DNA of 64,000 nucleotides. It comes from Conchiformibius steedae. GTDB taxonomy: Bacteria; Pseudomonadota; Gammaproteobacteria; Burkholderiales; Neisseriaceae. Under the pieces are notes generated by a model. That model was not told where the DNA came from. It made no database searches and worked only from the letters and a program-made list of their open reading frames with translations. Each line of letters opens with the position of its first letter. Position 1 is the stretch's first letter. The stretch lies in the NCBI RefSeq assembly GCF_014054725.1, contig NZ_CP059562.1, positions 1-64,000 of the forward strand, read 5' to 3'. The translations under genes and the position numbers were made by a program. Positions 43,033 to 52,721 of the stretch are shown here, in pieces.

Positions 43033-46000
43033 ATGAACCGCATCTACCGCGTGGTGTATAACGCCCATACCCAAACCCACCAAGCCGTTTCGGAACACGG
43101 TAAAGGACGGCACAAAACCCAATCTTGCTCAACACAGAACGGTACAACGGTTTCTGCACCTGCGCGGATTCGTGTACCGTTTTTGCCAACTGCCATTATT
43201 GGCGCACTATTGGCATTTACCGGTATTTCCACAGTTCAAGCAGCTCCTCAAGGTGGCGAAGTGGTACGCGGCGCCGCTACCATTTCCCAGCAGGGAAAAT
43301 TAACCGATATTCATCAAACCACCCCAAAAGCAGCAATTAATTGGCAGAAATTTGGTATTAAACATGATGAAACCGTACAATTCAGCCAGCCCGACACCCG
43401 TTCAATTATGCTTAACCGTGTAATTGGCAACGAGCGCAGTGTAATCGACGGCGCATTGCGTGCCAATGGCAAGGTGTTTGTCTTAAATCCGCATGGCACT
43501 TTAATAGGTAATGGCGCAAAAATCAATGTAGGTGGATTGCTTGCCAGCAGTGCAGATATGGATAATGATGAATTTATGGCAGGTAATTTCCGTCTTTATA
43601 ATGCTTATGATAATAGGGGTGCAATAAAAAACCATGGCAATATTACTGTTCCAGAAGGGGGAACAGTTGCTTTAATTGCCCCTATTGTAAAAAATCATGG
43701 CAATATTACCACCCCTAAAGGTAATACCTTATTCGCTTCTGGGGATAATGTAACGGTAACTTTCTCAGATGATAATTTTAGTTATCAGGTCGATTATGGC
43801 TTAATTCAAGGATTAGTAGAAAATGGTGGTGCAATCTTTGCAGATGGTGGACGTGTTGTCTTAACCGCTCAAGGAGCAGATGCTATTAAAAAATCTTTAA
43901 TTAAACACACTGGCATAATCCGAGCCAATACTGTACAAAATAAAAACGGTGTAATTGAACTGCTAAGTGATGATGCTGCATTGTACACAGACACAGAAAT
44001 TTCAGGCAGCTTAAAAGCTGAAGCAACTGGCACAGGTAATGGTGGTAATATTAATATTAAAACCAATACCATGAATATGAATAAAGCCACTACTATTTCT
44101 ACTTTAGCAACCAATGGAAAAGACGGTACATTAACAATCAACATCCATAATCTTAAAGTAGATAAAGAAAATGCCCCTTTAGACGGACAACAAGTTTCTA
44201 ATTTCTTAAAAAAGAATAATGTTATCTTGCAAAGCAACCATTATTCAGATAAAGATCTAACAATTAATGATCCAATTATTTGGAATAAAAATAAGCTGAC
44301 TTTAAAAGGCAAAAACAACAACTATATTAATAACAAACTCACAGGTTTAAATAATGCCACATTAGGTTTACATAAACAAGATTCATCATTTTCTTATCCA
44401 TACACATCTTACTCACTAGGGAAAAATGGAAAAATTTCTTTACCTTCTGGTCAAACATTGGAATTTAAAAATGGAGACCATATCGAAGAAACAATAGTAA
44501 ATGTGTTTTCAAATGATAAAAAACGTACCAAGCAAGATTTTGAACAACTGTTTAACAAAGATACTACTAGTGTAGCCAATTACAACAATATAGTTGTATT
44601 AGGTAGTGATTTTGATATGAGTGATACTGCAAATTGGGGAAATAATTTTGCAGGATTTGAAACCAATCAAGAGATTTCTACAGAAATTCATGGTTTAGGC
44701 AATACAATTAAAAATTTTACGGTTAATACAACGGAAGATAATGTTGGTTTTTTACGCAATGCAGGCTATCTTTCAATTCGTGATTTAAATTTAGAAAAGA
44801 TCAATATAAAAGGTAAAAATAATATTGGCGGGTTCATTGGCAATGCAACTACTGGCATCCATAATGTAGAAATATATAATAGCAAAGTCAATGGAACTAT
44901 TCAAGGCAATAACTCAGTAGGAGGATTTATTGGTAATACCTATACCAACGGTATAGGAGGTGGTGTTACTTTTTATGCTGGAGATATTCGTGTTACAAAC
45001 TCAACTTCCCAAACTATAATAACAGGCAATGATTCTGTAGGTGGCTTAATTGGCTCTGTATCCAGTCTAGGGGGAAGTCTAGAAGTAAATAAAACACACA
45101 GCAATAATAATATTAGAGCAAATAATAATGTTGGTGGAGTAATTGGGTATGCAGACGTTTCAGTTTCAGGAGCAACACCTTCAAATAATATGATTATCCA
45201 GTCCTATGTATCAGGAAAAATTAATGCAAATGATAATGTTGGTGGCTTCGTAGGCAACCTTAAACAACACAGTGGTGGATTTAATTATGCCAGTTTTTAC
45301 TTAAATAATACTTATAGCAATGTTAATTTAGATGGTAATCAAAATGTAGGAGGATTAGTTGGCAAAAGCCATCACTCCAATTCTGCCCCTGAAATCATTA
45401 ATACCTATGTTTCTGGAAAAATTAATGGCAATCAAAATACCCATGCATTTTTTGGCAAGCATCACTTTACAACATTTGAAAACGGAGAAGAAAAACCAAA
45501 TAATAACAAACCTTATATTTTTGCGAGTTTTTATGATACTCAAACTACAGGAATTAAATCCGATGGTTCATCTGCAGCTAAAACCACTGCGCAAATGAAG
45601 CAACAAGCCACCTATCAATACCAACATAATCCTCAACATATTGAAAAATGGGATTTTCAAGAAATTTGGCGTATTGATGAAGGCAAAGACTATCCTCGCC
45701 TTCGCGCCTTGACCGAAGGCAAAATTACCATTGCTGCCGATAAATCTTTATCTGTTCAAGCACCCAATGTCAGCAAAACTTATGATGGTGTTCCCATTAA
45801 AAATGTAGAAGATTTAAAAGCCCTTAAAGGTTGGGGGAAAGGAATTTCTGTAACGGGTTTGCTTGATAATGACACAGCTGCTTCAGGTTTGAAGAATCTG
45901 ACTATTGATCCCACGCGCGGTGGCTGGGTGGGCGCAGTAGATGTCAAAAAAGACGGTTACGATTTATACCCTATTGCCGATGTAAGTGATAATTTTAAAC

Positions 46001-48372
46001 AAAAATATGAAATTGATTGGCAAAAAGGCTCACTCATAATCCATCCTAAAAAGCTGTCAATCACATCAGTGTCACTGCGTGGCGAACGTCCGTATGATGG
46101 CACAACTGCTGCCCGTGCCAAAGAAGTAAAAGAATTAAAAGGTATTGTAGAAAAAGATAAAAATACTGTAAAGCTAACAGGTATCGGTACTTTGGCAGGT
46201 GCTGATGTTGTTGCTAATGGCACACAAAAACTAGTCTCTTTAAACTATCATGACAACAAAACCAAAACAAACCATGTATTAACATTAACTGGAGAAGGTA
46301 GCAAAAACTATGAATTAACTACCAATGGCAGTGAATGGAAAATTACCAAGAGACCCATATCTATTTTAGGTACACGGGTATACGATGGTACAAAACAAGC
46401 CCGTGCTGAAGATGTAAAAGAATTGCATAATATTGTAGAAAAAGATAAAAATACTGTAAAGCTGACAGGGATTGGTACGCTGGCAGGTGCTGATGTTGTT
46501 GCTAATGGCACAGGTACGCAAAAGCTACAATCTTTGAATACATTAAAGCTGACAGGCAATAGCAGCAAAAATTATGAAATTACGGTAAAAGATAGCATAT
46601 GGAAAATTACAAAAAGACCACTAATTATTACAGCAATGAATAATTTTAAACCTTTGTATGAAAAAAATCCGAGCAAAGACAAAATTGGTATTTTGGCAAG
46701 TGGTTTAGTAAATGGGGAAATCATCTCACAAGTGGATATTCAATTTGGAAAAAATGATAAGGAAGCACAAATAGCTGAATTACATGAAGTTTACCCTGTT
46801 TCCCCAACAAATGTTTATTTCCAAAAGGGCAAGGGGAAAAAGGAAAATTATGAAATTAAATTAAATAATGGAAAAATTCTGGTTATTCCAAAAACCACAT
46901 ATCCTAATTCTTGGAATTTTCCTAACGATATGGAAAAGGAAAAGGAAAATATTGTACGTAAATATACTAAATTGATTAATGATTCGTATGATGAGATTTT
47001 ATTGGCAGATGCTGTATATGGTAAGGGAAATGAAAGTGTCGTTTCTATTGGTGCACCTGAAAGATTTTATGATGTTTATCGTGTAAAAGATCCAAATGCT
47101 ATTAATGGTTTTAGATACTATAAATGTGTCGGGAAAAATTGTGCCAAAGATAAAGATGAGGAAAATAAGTATTTGGAGGTCGTGCGAAAGGATTCTGAAT
47201 TAGCACAAAAACTTGGTGTGAATACAGTGATTGATATTGCTGATAAGGGCTTTTTTAAACAACCAACTGGTGCTGGATTGTCTGCAGCATTATATAAGAA
47301 ATCTGGTTCAAATAATCAATACTATATTGTTTTTAGAGGTACTGATGATGGTGGTCTATTCAGTTTAAATCCTTTTAAAGCAGATGGTAATACAAATGTT
47401 TTACAGTTCTTAAGTGAGAACCAATATGATGAAGGATTGAAATTTGCACAAGCATTGGTACGTAGATTAAGAACAGAAGAAGATAATGTAAAAATTACAG
47501 CTGTGGGGCATTCTTTAGGTGGAGGCTTGGCTTCTTATTCCGCAGCAGTAATTGGTGATATCGATGTAAAAGTTTTTAATGCTGCACAAATTGGTATATT
47601 ACGTAATGAAGATACTTTAAGTAAAAATAAATTAAATCCCAAAAACTCAAGACTACATATTGCCTTTAACTCTGATCCTGTATCTTCTTTTGATACACAG
47701 GTTTTTAATGATAAATATGATAATGAATATATATACTTCCTTCATGAAGGCATACTTGACGACCATGGTCGGGATCATATGCATACCCACCGTCATGCAT
47801 TGAATATTGTTCAGGAAAATTATGATAAACTTAAAAAAGATAAACCTGTTGTTGTAAATAAACATATTTGGGTATATAACAACCCAAAGAAAAATGAGCA
47901 GCTTAACAAAACGGAGGAGTTTTTGGCAAACGAACGTAAACGTCAAAAAATAACATCAGAAATTGAAAGCACAAGAGAAAAACAAAATTTGGTAAGTTTA
48001 AACAATCAACTTAAACAAGTAGATAAATTATCTAGTAAACAAAGAAAGGTAATATTGACACCTGGATCGTTAAGTAGCCCACTAACAGGAAAAATTATCC
48101 TTAACATTCATATATATAGAAACAATAAACTTACTGAATGTTCTAAAAAACGTCAATCTCAATGCACTTTAGAAAACGGGGATATTGTAAAATATCAAGG
48201 CTCATCGGATTTTAAATCAGTTAAAGGAACGATCAAATTTTCAGATGGCAGTCGGATTGAATTAGAAGCGGACTCTGTAGTAAAAATCAATTTTGATCAT
48301 GTTGCACAATCCAGCTCAATGGCTGCTTCTGTTCAGGTTCTTAAAGGAGTGGTAAAAAAATATGATTATTAA
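43033..48372 (+). CDS. tpsA: Two-partner secreted exoprotein with C-terminal class 3 lipase domain
   Basis: 1779 residues from the ATG at 43033 (AAGGA upstream). In order: an extended signal peptide region (MNRIYRVVYNAHTQTHQA); a HMW-type TPS domain with VLNPHGTLIGNGAKINVGG; six or more GLUG repeats (VGGFIGN, VGGLIGS, VGGVIGY, VGGFVGN, VGGLVGK); two or three YDG repeats; then a lipase fold with S1494 in VGHSLGGGLAS, D1548 in FNSDP and histidines 1582-1588 (HMHTHRH) as catalytic triad candidates. A short FecR-like tail (GDIVKYQGSSDF) ends it. The stop overlaps tpsB by 11 bases. Likely a cell-surface or released lipase. Confidence 0.85.
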   Translation: MNRIYRVVYNAHTQTHQAVSEHGKGRHKTQSCSTQNGTTVSAPARIRVPFLPTAIIGALLAFTGISTVQAAPQGGEVVRGAATISQQGKLTDIHQTTPKAAINWQKFGIKHDETVQFSQPDTRSIMLNRVIGNERSVIDGALRANGKVFVLNPHGTLIGNGAKINVGGLLASSADMDNDEFMAGNFRLYNAYDNRGAIKNHGNITVPEGGTVALIAPIVKNHGNITTPKGNTLFASGDNVTVTFSDDNFSYQVDYGLIQGLVENGGAIFADGGRVVLTAQGADAIKKSLIKHTGIIRANTVQNKNGVIELLSDDAALYTDTEISGSLKAEATGTGNGGNINIKTNTMNMNKATTISTLATNGKDGTLTINIHNLKVDKENAPLDGQQVSNFLKKNNVILQSNHYSDKDLTINDPIIWNKNKLTLKGKNNNYINNKLTGLNNATLGLHKQDSSFSYPYTSYSLGKNGKISLPSGQTLEFKNGDHIEETIVNVFSNDKKRTKQDFEQLFNKDTTSVANYNNIVVLGSDFDMSDTANWGNNFAGFETNQEISTEIHGLGNTIKNFTVNTTEDNVGFLRNAGYLSIRDLNLEKINIKGKNNIGGFIGNATTGIHNVEIYNSKVNGTIQGNNSVGGFIGNTYTNGIGGGVTFYAGDIRVTNSTSQTIITGNDSVGGLIGSVSSLGGSLEVNKTHSNNNIRANNNVGGVIGYADVSVSGATPSNNMIIQSYVSGKINANDNVGGFVGNLKQHSGGFNYASFYLNNTYSNVNLDGNQNVGGLVGKSHHSNSAPEIINTYVSGKINGNQNTHAFFGKHHFTTFENGEEKPNNNKPYIFASFYDTQTTGIKSDGSSAAKTTAQMKQQATYQYQHNPQHIEKWDFQEIWRIDEGKDYPRLRALTEGKITIAADKSLSVQAPNVSKTYDGVPIKNVEDLKALKGWGKGISVTGLLDNDTAASGLKNLTIDPTRGGWVGAVDVKKDGYDLYPIADVSDNFKQKYEIDWQKGSLIIHPKKLSITSVSLRGERPYDGTTAARAKEVKELKGIVEKDKNTVKLTGIGTLAGADVVANGTQKLVSLNYHDNKTKTNHVLTLTGEGSKNYELTTNGSEWKITKRPISILGTRVYDGTKQARAEDVKELHNIVEKDKNTVKLTGIGTLAGADVVANGTGTQKLQSLNTLKLTGNSSKNYEITVKDSIWKITKRPLIITAMNNFKPLYEKNPSKDKIGILASGLVNGEIISQVDIQFGKNDKEAQIAELHEVYPVSPTNVYFQKGKGKKENYEIKLNNGKILVIPKTTYPNSWNFPNDMEKEKENIVRKYTKLINDSYDEILLADAVYGKGNESVVSIGAPERFYDVYRVKDPNAINGFRYYKCVGKNCAKDKDEENKYLEVVRKDSELAQKLGVNTVIDIADKGFFKQPTGAGLSAALYKKSGSNNQYYIVFRGTDDGGLFSLNPFKADGNTNVLQFLSENQYDEGLKFAQALVRRLRTEEDNVKITAVGHSLGGGLASYSAAVIGDIDVKVFNAAQIGILRNEDTLSKNKLNPKNSRLHIAFNSDPVSSFDTQVFNDKYDNEYIYFLHEGILDDHGRDHMHTHRHALNIVQENYDKLKKDKPVVVNKHIWVYNNPKKNEQLNKTEEFLANERKRQKITSEIESTREKQNLVSLNNQLKQVDKLSSKQRKVILTPGSLSSPLTGKIILNIHIYRNNKLTECSKKRQSQCTLENGDIVKYQGSSDFKSVKGTIKFSDGSRIELEADSVVKINFDHVAQSSSMAASVQVLKGVVKKYDY
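46126..46511 (+). repeat. Near-identical YDG repeat units at DNA level
   Basis: About 95 bases from 46126 recur from 46414 with few differences, a period of 288 bases (96 codons). The identity is high enough for recombination to change the copy number without shifting frame. Confidence 0.75.
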
Positions 48373-49990
48373 AGTTAAAGACTTGAAAAGTATTTCAATA
48401 TTTATTGCATGCTTTTTAATATGCCCTATACTTGTTTCTGCTAATGCACTACCTAATACAAGTAAGACTACACATGAAGCTAAAGAGATTGCTATTTCTT
48501 CTAGTAAAGCCCTCTCGGATACGTCAAATTTTGAAGTACAAAATATCCAAATAGAAGGCGCATCGCTACTGTCTGAAAATGAAATCCGCAATTTGGTTAA
48601 GCCTTATATTGGCAAGTCCACAACATTAAGCGATTTAAATCATTTGGCAGAGCAAATTAGTGCATATTATCATGCAGCAGGCTATCCTTTGGCAGTAGCG
48701 GTTATTCCGCCCCAACGTATCGAAAACGGCGTGGTTACTGTACAAGTGATTGAAGGCAGTATTGGTGCGGTTAATTTGGAAAATGCTTCGCGGGTATCGG
48801 ATAGTACGGTAAGGAAATATTTAGCGGATACAATCCGTAGCGGCAGCAGTTTTCAGCAGGATAAAAGTGACCGTGGTTTGATGTTGTTGCGCGGGCTGGC
48901 AGGCATTCAGCAGGTAGATTATCGGCTTGCGCCATCATCAGAAACGGGTAAAGCCGATGTTACGGTTGCACTTTTGCCTGCGCCTTTGTTAAATGGCTCG
49001 GTATCGGTAGATAATTATGGCAGCAAATCCACGGGACGTATCCGCACCCATGCCGATGTTTATTTAAACAGTCCGTTTAAACGTGGCGAACGTTTTTCGC
49101 TACGGCTGATGTCCAGCTTTAAGGGGGTGGATTCGGCAAAATTGGCAGCAGATGTGCCAGTGGGAAGCCGTGGTACAAAATGGACAACAGAAGTAGGACG
49201 TACCCGCTATGATTTGGGTGGGGCATTTAAGGACTTACAGGCATCGGGACATGCCGATACAATCAGTTTGGGTGTACGCCATCCTTTGGTATTAGGGCAA
49301 AAACGTAATTTATGGTTAAGTATGGGTGGGGAACGGCGGAAATTGCGTGATGAAATTGGCGTAAGCGATACGGTAACACGCAAAAATCTTTTTGCATTTA
49401 ATGCGGGTTTAAACGGTAATGTATATGGCGATTCTGCTGCCGGCAGTTATACTTATTGGTCGGTAAACGCAGCTACGGGCAAGCTGAATATTGTGGATGA
49501 AGATGCACGTTTATTAGATGCTGCTGCCGCTAAAACACAAGGACGTTATCATAAATTTAACGCCAATGTGGGACATAACCGTTTTATTACGCAAAACTTA
49601 AGTGTTTCAGGCAATCTGAGTGGGCAATGGGCCAGTAAAAATTTGGACTCGGGCGAGCAGATGAGTGCTGGTGGGGCAGATGGTGTATCAGGCTATCGCA
49701 GTAATGATGTCTCTGCCGATACAGGGATTATGGCACAAACGGAATTGCGTTATGCTTTTAATCCTTATTTTGCCATTAGTGGTTTTTTTGATGTGGCACG
49801 AATGCGCCAACAGCAAAAGCCTTATGCAACAGGTAAAAACACTTTATCACTATATGGGGGCGGTATGGGTGCGGAAGTTCGTGCAAAAGGCTTCTATTTG
49901 CAAAGTAAAGTGGCTTTGCGTGGCAGTGATGACGGTGCATCTGACAAAAAACGGGCTTTGTGGTGGTTAAAAGCAGGCTATACGTTTTAA
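48362..49990 (+). CDS. tpsB: Two-partner secretion outer-membrane transporter of locus 2
   Basis: 542 residues of the ShlB/FhaC/HecB family. Signal segment (IFIACFLICPILVSANA), POTRA-like part (FEVQNIQIEGASLLSENEIR, then HAAGYPLAVAVIPPQRIENG) and a C-terminal barrel ending in phenylalanine (WLKAGYTF). The start lies inside the last codons of the exoprotein gene, so the two are translated together. The order A then B differs from the divergent locus 1. Confidence 0.88.
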   Translation: MIIKVKDLKSISIFIACFLICPILVSANALPNTSKTTHEAKEIAISSSKALSDTSNFEVQNIQIEGASLLSENEIRNLVKPYIGKSTTLSDLNHLAEQISAYYHAAGYPLAVAVIPPQRIENGVVTVQVIEGSIGAVNLENASRVSDSTVRKYLADTIRSGSSFQQDKSDRGLMLLRGLAGIQQVDYRLAPSSETGKADVTVALLPAPLLNGSVSVDNYGSKSTGRIRTHADVYLNSPFKRGERFSLRLMSSFKGVDSAKLAADVPVGSRGTKWTTEVGRTRYDLGGAFKDLQASGHADTISLGVRHPLVLGQKRNLWLSMGGERRKLRDEIGVSDTVTRKNLFAFNAGLNGNVYGDSAAGSYTYWSVNAATGKLNIVDEDARLLDAAAAKTQGRYHKFNANVGHNRFITQNLSVSGNLSGQWASKNLDSGEQMSAGGADGVSGYRSNDVSADTGIMAQTELRYAFNPYFAISGFFDVARMRQQQKPYATGKNTLSLYGGGMGAEVRAKGFYLQSKVALRGSDDGASDKKRALWWLKAGYTF

Positions 49991-50054
49991 GCATAGTTCA
50001 TAGTTGCCAGCGCCCTTATGTACCAAACATACCCAACGGGCGCTGGTGCTTAAT
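49991..50054. repeat. Hairpin resembling the MITE core
   Basis: CCAGCGCCC pairs with GGGCGCTGG across a 22-base loop. The loop sequence (TTATGTACCAAACATACC) resembles the middle of the MITE at 2603-2709 (CCAACGCCCTGATGTACTAC), so this may be a MITE relic without the ends. Confidence 0.45.
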
Positions 50055-50066
50055 TATGAAAAATAG

Positions 50067-50091
50067 GGCTGTTTTTAATTTTAAAACAGCC
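50067..50091. terminator. Bidirectional terminator between tpsB and the ter operon
   Basis: GGCTGTTTT (50067-50075) pairs with AAAACAGCC (50083-50091), T-rich on both strands, where the convergent genes meet. Confidence 0.75.
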
Positions 50092-50100
50092 ATTTATGTA

Positions 50101-50676
50101 TTACAAGGCAATACCGAAGTTTTGGGCTACCGCAACCAACCCGCCTTTAAACCCCTGCCCTACGGCTTTAAATTTCCATTCGCCGTTATGACGGTAAATT
50201 TCGCCAAAAATCATGGCAGTTTCTACCGATGCGTCTTCCGACAAATCAAAACGGGCAATTTCCACGCCGTTATCGGCATTGACACAGCGGATATAGGCAC
50301 CCGATACCTGTCCGAAATTCTGACGGCGGGCATCGGCTTCGTGAATGGTGGCAGCAACGGTAATTTTATCCACATCATTAGGTACTTGTGCCAAATCTAC
50401 CCAAATGGTTTCATCATCGCCGCTGCCTTCGCCGGTGCGGTTGTCGCCTTTATGTTCTACTGCGCCGTTATCGGAACGGTTTTGGTTGTAAAAAATAAAA
50501 TCCGCTTCAGAACGCACTTTGCCTGCGGCATTCAATAAAAAAGCACTGCCGTCCAAATCAAAGGCTTCGCCTTCGGTTACGCGCACATCCCAGCCCAAAC
50601 CGATAAACATTTTGCTTAAACCCGGTGCTTCTTTGCTTAAGCTGATGTTGCTGCCTTTTTGCAAACTGATTGCCAT
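50101..50676 (-). CDS. terD: TerD-family protein
   Basis: 191-residue TerD domain protein, last gene of the ter operon. GLGWDVR near the start, [10 protein letters not shown], and the calcium-binding loop [13 protein letters not shown] are intact, followed by the [19 protein letters not shown] signature. Calcium-binding TerD proteins act with membrane TerC in responses to tellurite, metal and other stress. It closely resembles the copy at 53340-53915, suggesting duplication. Confidence 0.92.
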   Translation of the reverse strand: MAISLQKGSNISLSKEAPGLSKMFIGLGWDVRVTEGEAFDLDGSAFLLNAAGKVRSEADFIFYNQNRSDNGAVEHKGDNRTGEGSGDDETIWVDLAQVPNDVDKITVAATIHEADARRQNFGQVSGAYIRCVNADNGVEIARFDLSEDASVETAMIFGEIYRHNGEWKFKAVGQGFKGGLVAVAQNFGIAL

Positions 50677-50723
50677 AATATTACTCCATTAGAAAAAACA
50701 AGAAAAATCATCACACCACAAGG

Positions 50724-52646
50724 CTATGATACCAGTAATCCATATTGTTTGCACAAGCTGTCCAACCCGCCCGCATAGCCTTGTGCCACAGCACGAAACT
50801 TCCAATCATTTTGATAACGGTAGATTTCGCCAAAAATCATGGCGGTTTCCTGATGAACATCATCAGGCAAATCAAAACGCATCAGTTCGTTGATGCCCTG
50901 TTCGTCATAAATGGAAATAAATGCGTGATTGACTGCACCAAATCCCACATGGTTTGTTGTGCCTGCCGTATCCGCCGTAACAGCAAATAACAGGGCGTGT
51001 ACGGATTCCGGCACTGCCGACAGGTTAATATCGCTCTGCCGCCGCCCATCGGGATGCAAAATCACCGAGCCGCATGGTGAGGCGGTTTGATTATAAAAAA
51101 TCATATGGTTGTCGGAAATCACTTTTTTCTGCTTATCCAACATAAACACACTGATGTCTAACACGGTATTGGCAGGGGATTGCCAACCCAAACGCACCAA
51201 TAAACGGGCAGAACCGTTCAAAGGTATCAGGGCATTTTGACCTTTGGTCAGATGTTGGCATTCAACGGATTTCAGTGAAACGGTGGGGGTAACGGTAATA
51301 TGGGTAATAAAATCCGTATTGCCAATTGTTACATCATGATTGTCTTCATCAATTTGCTGTTGTGCCAATAGCTCTATTTCATCGTATGCGGAAAAAACTT
51401 TTTCGCTGTCGCGATAACGGATATACAGGGGGTCGGCCTGCACATATTCTTGCAGCTCGGTGCCGTTTAAGGGCAGTAAACGGGAACGCGGGGGCATCAT
51501 CCAAGTACGCTGCACCATACTGGGAATACCGTCTTTGTCTAAAAACGAAACCAAGGCTTCGCCCACCGCCAATTCGGAAATGGCTTGTACGGCATTTAAA
51601 TGAGGGTTGGGACGGAAGGTTTCGGCAGCGGTACGCACGGCTTTTTGCTCGCGCGGTGTATAGGCGCGTAAGGCGTGTTGGACACGGTTATTGAGTTGCC
51701 CCAATACGCTTTCGGGGATATCGGCAGGACTTTGGGTAATAAAATAAATGCCTACGCCTTTAGAGCGTATCAGGCGCACCATCTGCTCGATTTTACGCAT
51801 CAATGCCGGATGACCGTCATCAAACATTAAATGCGCCTCATCAAAAAACATCACAAATTCAGGCAGTCCGCCATCGCCTTTTTCCGGCATCATGCGGAAC
51901 AGCTCTTCTAAAAACCACAACATAAACGCACTGTACAAACGTGGTGAATAAATCAGTTTGTCGGCGTTTAAAATATTGATTATGCCTTGTTGTTTACGTT
52001 GTTGCAGCCAGTCGTGCAGGTCTAATTTGGGCAAACCGAAAAATTTTTCTGCCTGTTCGCTTTCAAGCTGCAGCAGTTGGCGTTGAATGGCACCGATGGT
52101 GCTGGTGGAAACATTACCATAAATGGTTTGATATTGATGACGGTTTTGCGAAACAAAATTCAGCATACTGCGTAAATCGGCAATGTCAATCAAACGCCAG
52201 TTTTTGTCCTGCGCCACGCGGAATACCAGATTTAATACGCCTTCTTGTGCATCGTTCAGATTCATCAGCCTTGCCAGCAAAAGCACGCCCATCTGCTCCA
52301 TACTGACGCGCACGGGAATGCCAGTTTGACCGTACACATCCCAAAAACGCACGGGAAAGCCGCTGAAATATTCTGCGTTTAAGCCCAATTCGTCTAGACG
52401 GCTACCGATTTTTCCTTCTGCTGCACCTGCTTTCACCAAACCGGATAAATCGCCTTTCACATCAGCCAAAAAAACAGGAATGCCCTGACTGCTGAACACC
52501 TCAACCATTTTCCGCAATGTAACGGTTTTACCCGTACCGGTTGCCCCCGCAATCAGACCATGACGGTTTGCCATATTGCCAATAATTTGAAAAGTATCAA
52601 ATTTTTCATTATAAGCCAGAGTATGCATGCCAATCATAAGCGCCAT
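50724..52646 (-). CDS. HerA-like ATPase fused to a C-terminal TerD domain
   Basis: About 640 residues from the ATG at 52646 (52637 is equally possible; the open frame up to 52712 lacks a ribosome site and crosses a hairpin). The N-terminal 420 or so residues form a HerA/DUF853-type ATPase: Walker A GATGTGKTVTLRK, VFLADVKGDLSGL, Walker B FVMFFDEAHLMF, and FITQSPADIP. The last 180 residues are a TerD domain ending [21 protein letters not shown], but the calcium loop is replaced by HPDGRRQSDINLS. HerA proteins are hexameric DNA translocases, so this links TerD to DNA processing. Confidence 0.82.
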   Translation of the reverse strand: MALMIGMHTLAYNEKFDTFQIIGNMANRHGLIAGATGTGKTVTLRKMVEVFSSQGIPVFLADVKGDLSGLVKAGAAEGKIGSRLDELGLNAEYFSGFPVRFWDVYGQTGIPVRVSMEQMGVLLLARLMNLNDAQEGVLNLVFRVAQDKNWRLIDIADLRSMLNFVSQNRHQYQTIYGNVSTSTIGAIQRQLLQLESEQAEKFFGLPKLDLHDWLQQRKQQGIINILNADKLIYSPRLYSAFMLWFLEELFRMMPEKGDGGLPEFVMFFDEAHLMFDDGHPALMRKIEQMVRLIRSKGVGIYFITQSPADIPESVLGQLNNRVQHALRAYTPREQKAVRTAAETFRPNPHLNAVQAISELAVGEALVSFLDKDGIPSMVQRTWMMPPRSRLLPLNGTELQEYVQADPLYIRYRDSEKVFSAYDEIELLAQQQIDEDNHDVTIGNTDFITHITVTPTVSLKSVECQHLTKGQNALIPLNGSARLLVRLGWQSPANTVLDISVFMLDKQKKVISDNHMIFYNQTASPCGSVILHPDGRRQSDINLSAVPESVHALLFAVTADTAGTTNHVGFGAVNHAFISIYDEQGINELMRFDLPDDVHQETAMIFGEIYRYQNDWKFRAVAQGYAGGLDSLCKQYGLLVS

Positions 52647-52671
52647 CCGAAAACAAAAAACTTTCAGGGAA

Positions 52672-52704
52672 GTTCGGGCAGCAACAAACCGATGCTGCCC
52701 GAAC
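52672..52704 (-). terminator. Hairpin ahead of the HerA-TerD gene
   Basis: GTTCGGGCAGC and GCTGCCCGAAC form a perfect 11-bp stem. On the minus strand a T-rich stretch follows about ten bases on. It may limit transcription of the last two ter genes. Confidence 0.6.
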
Positions 52705-52721
52705 AGTGCCAAAACCCGCTT

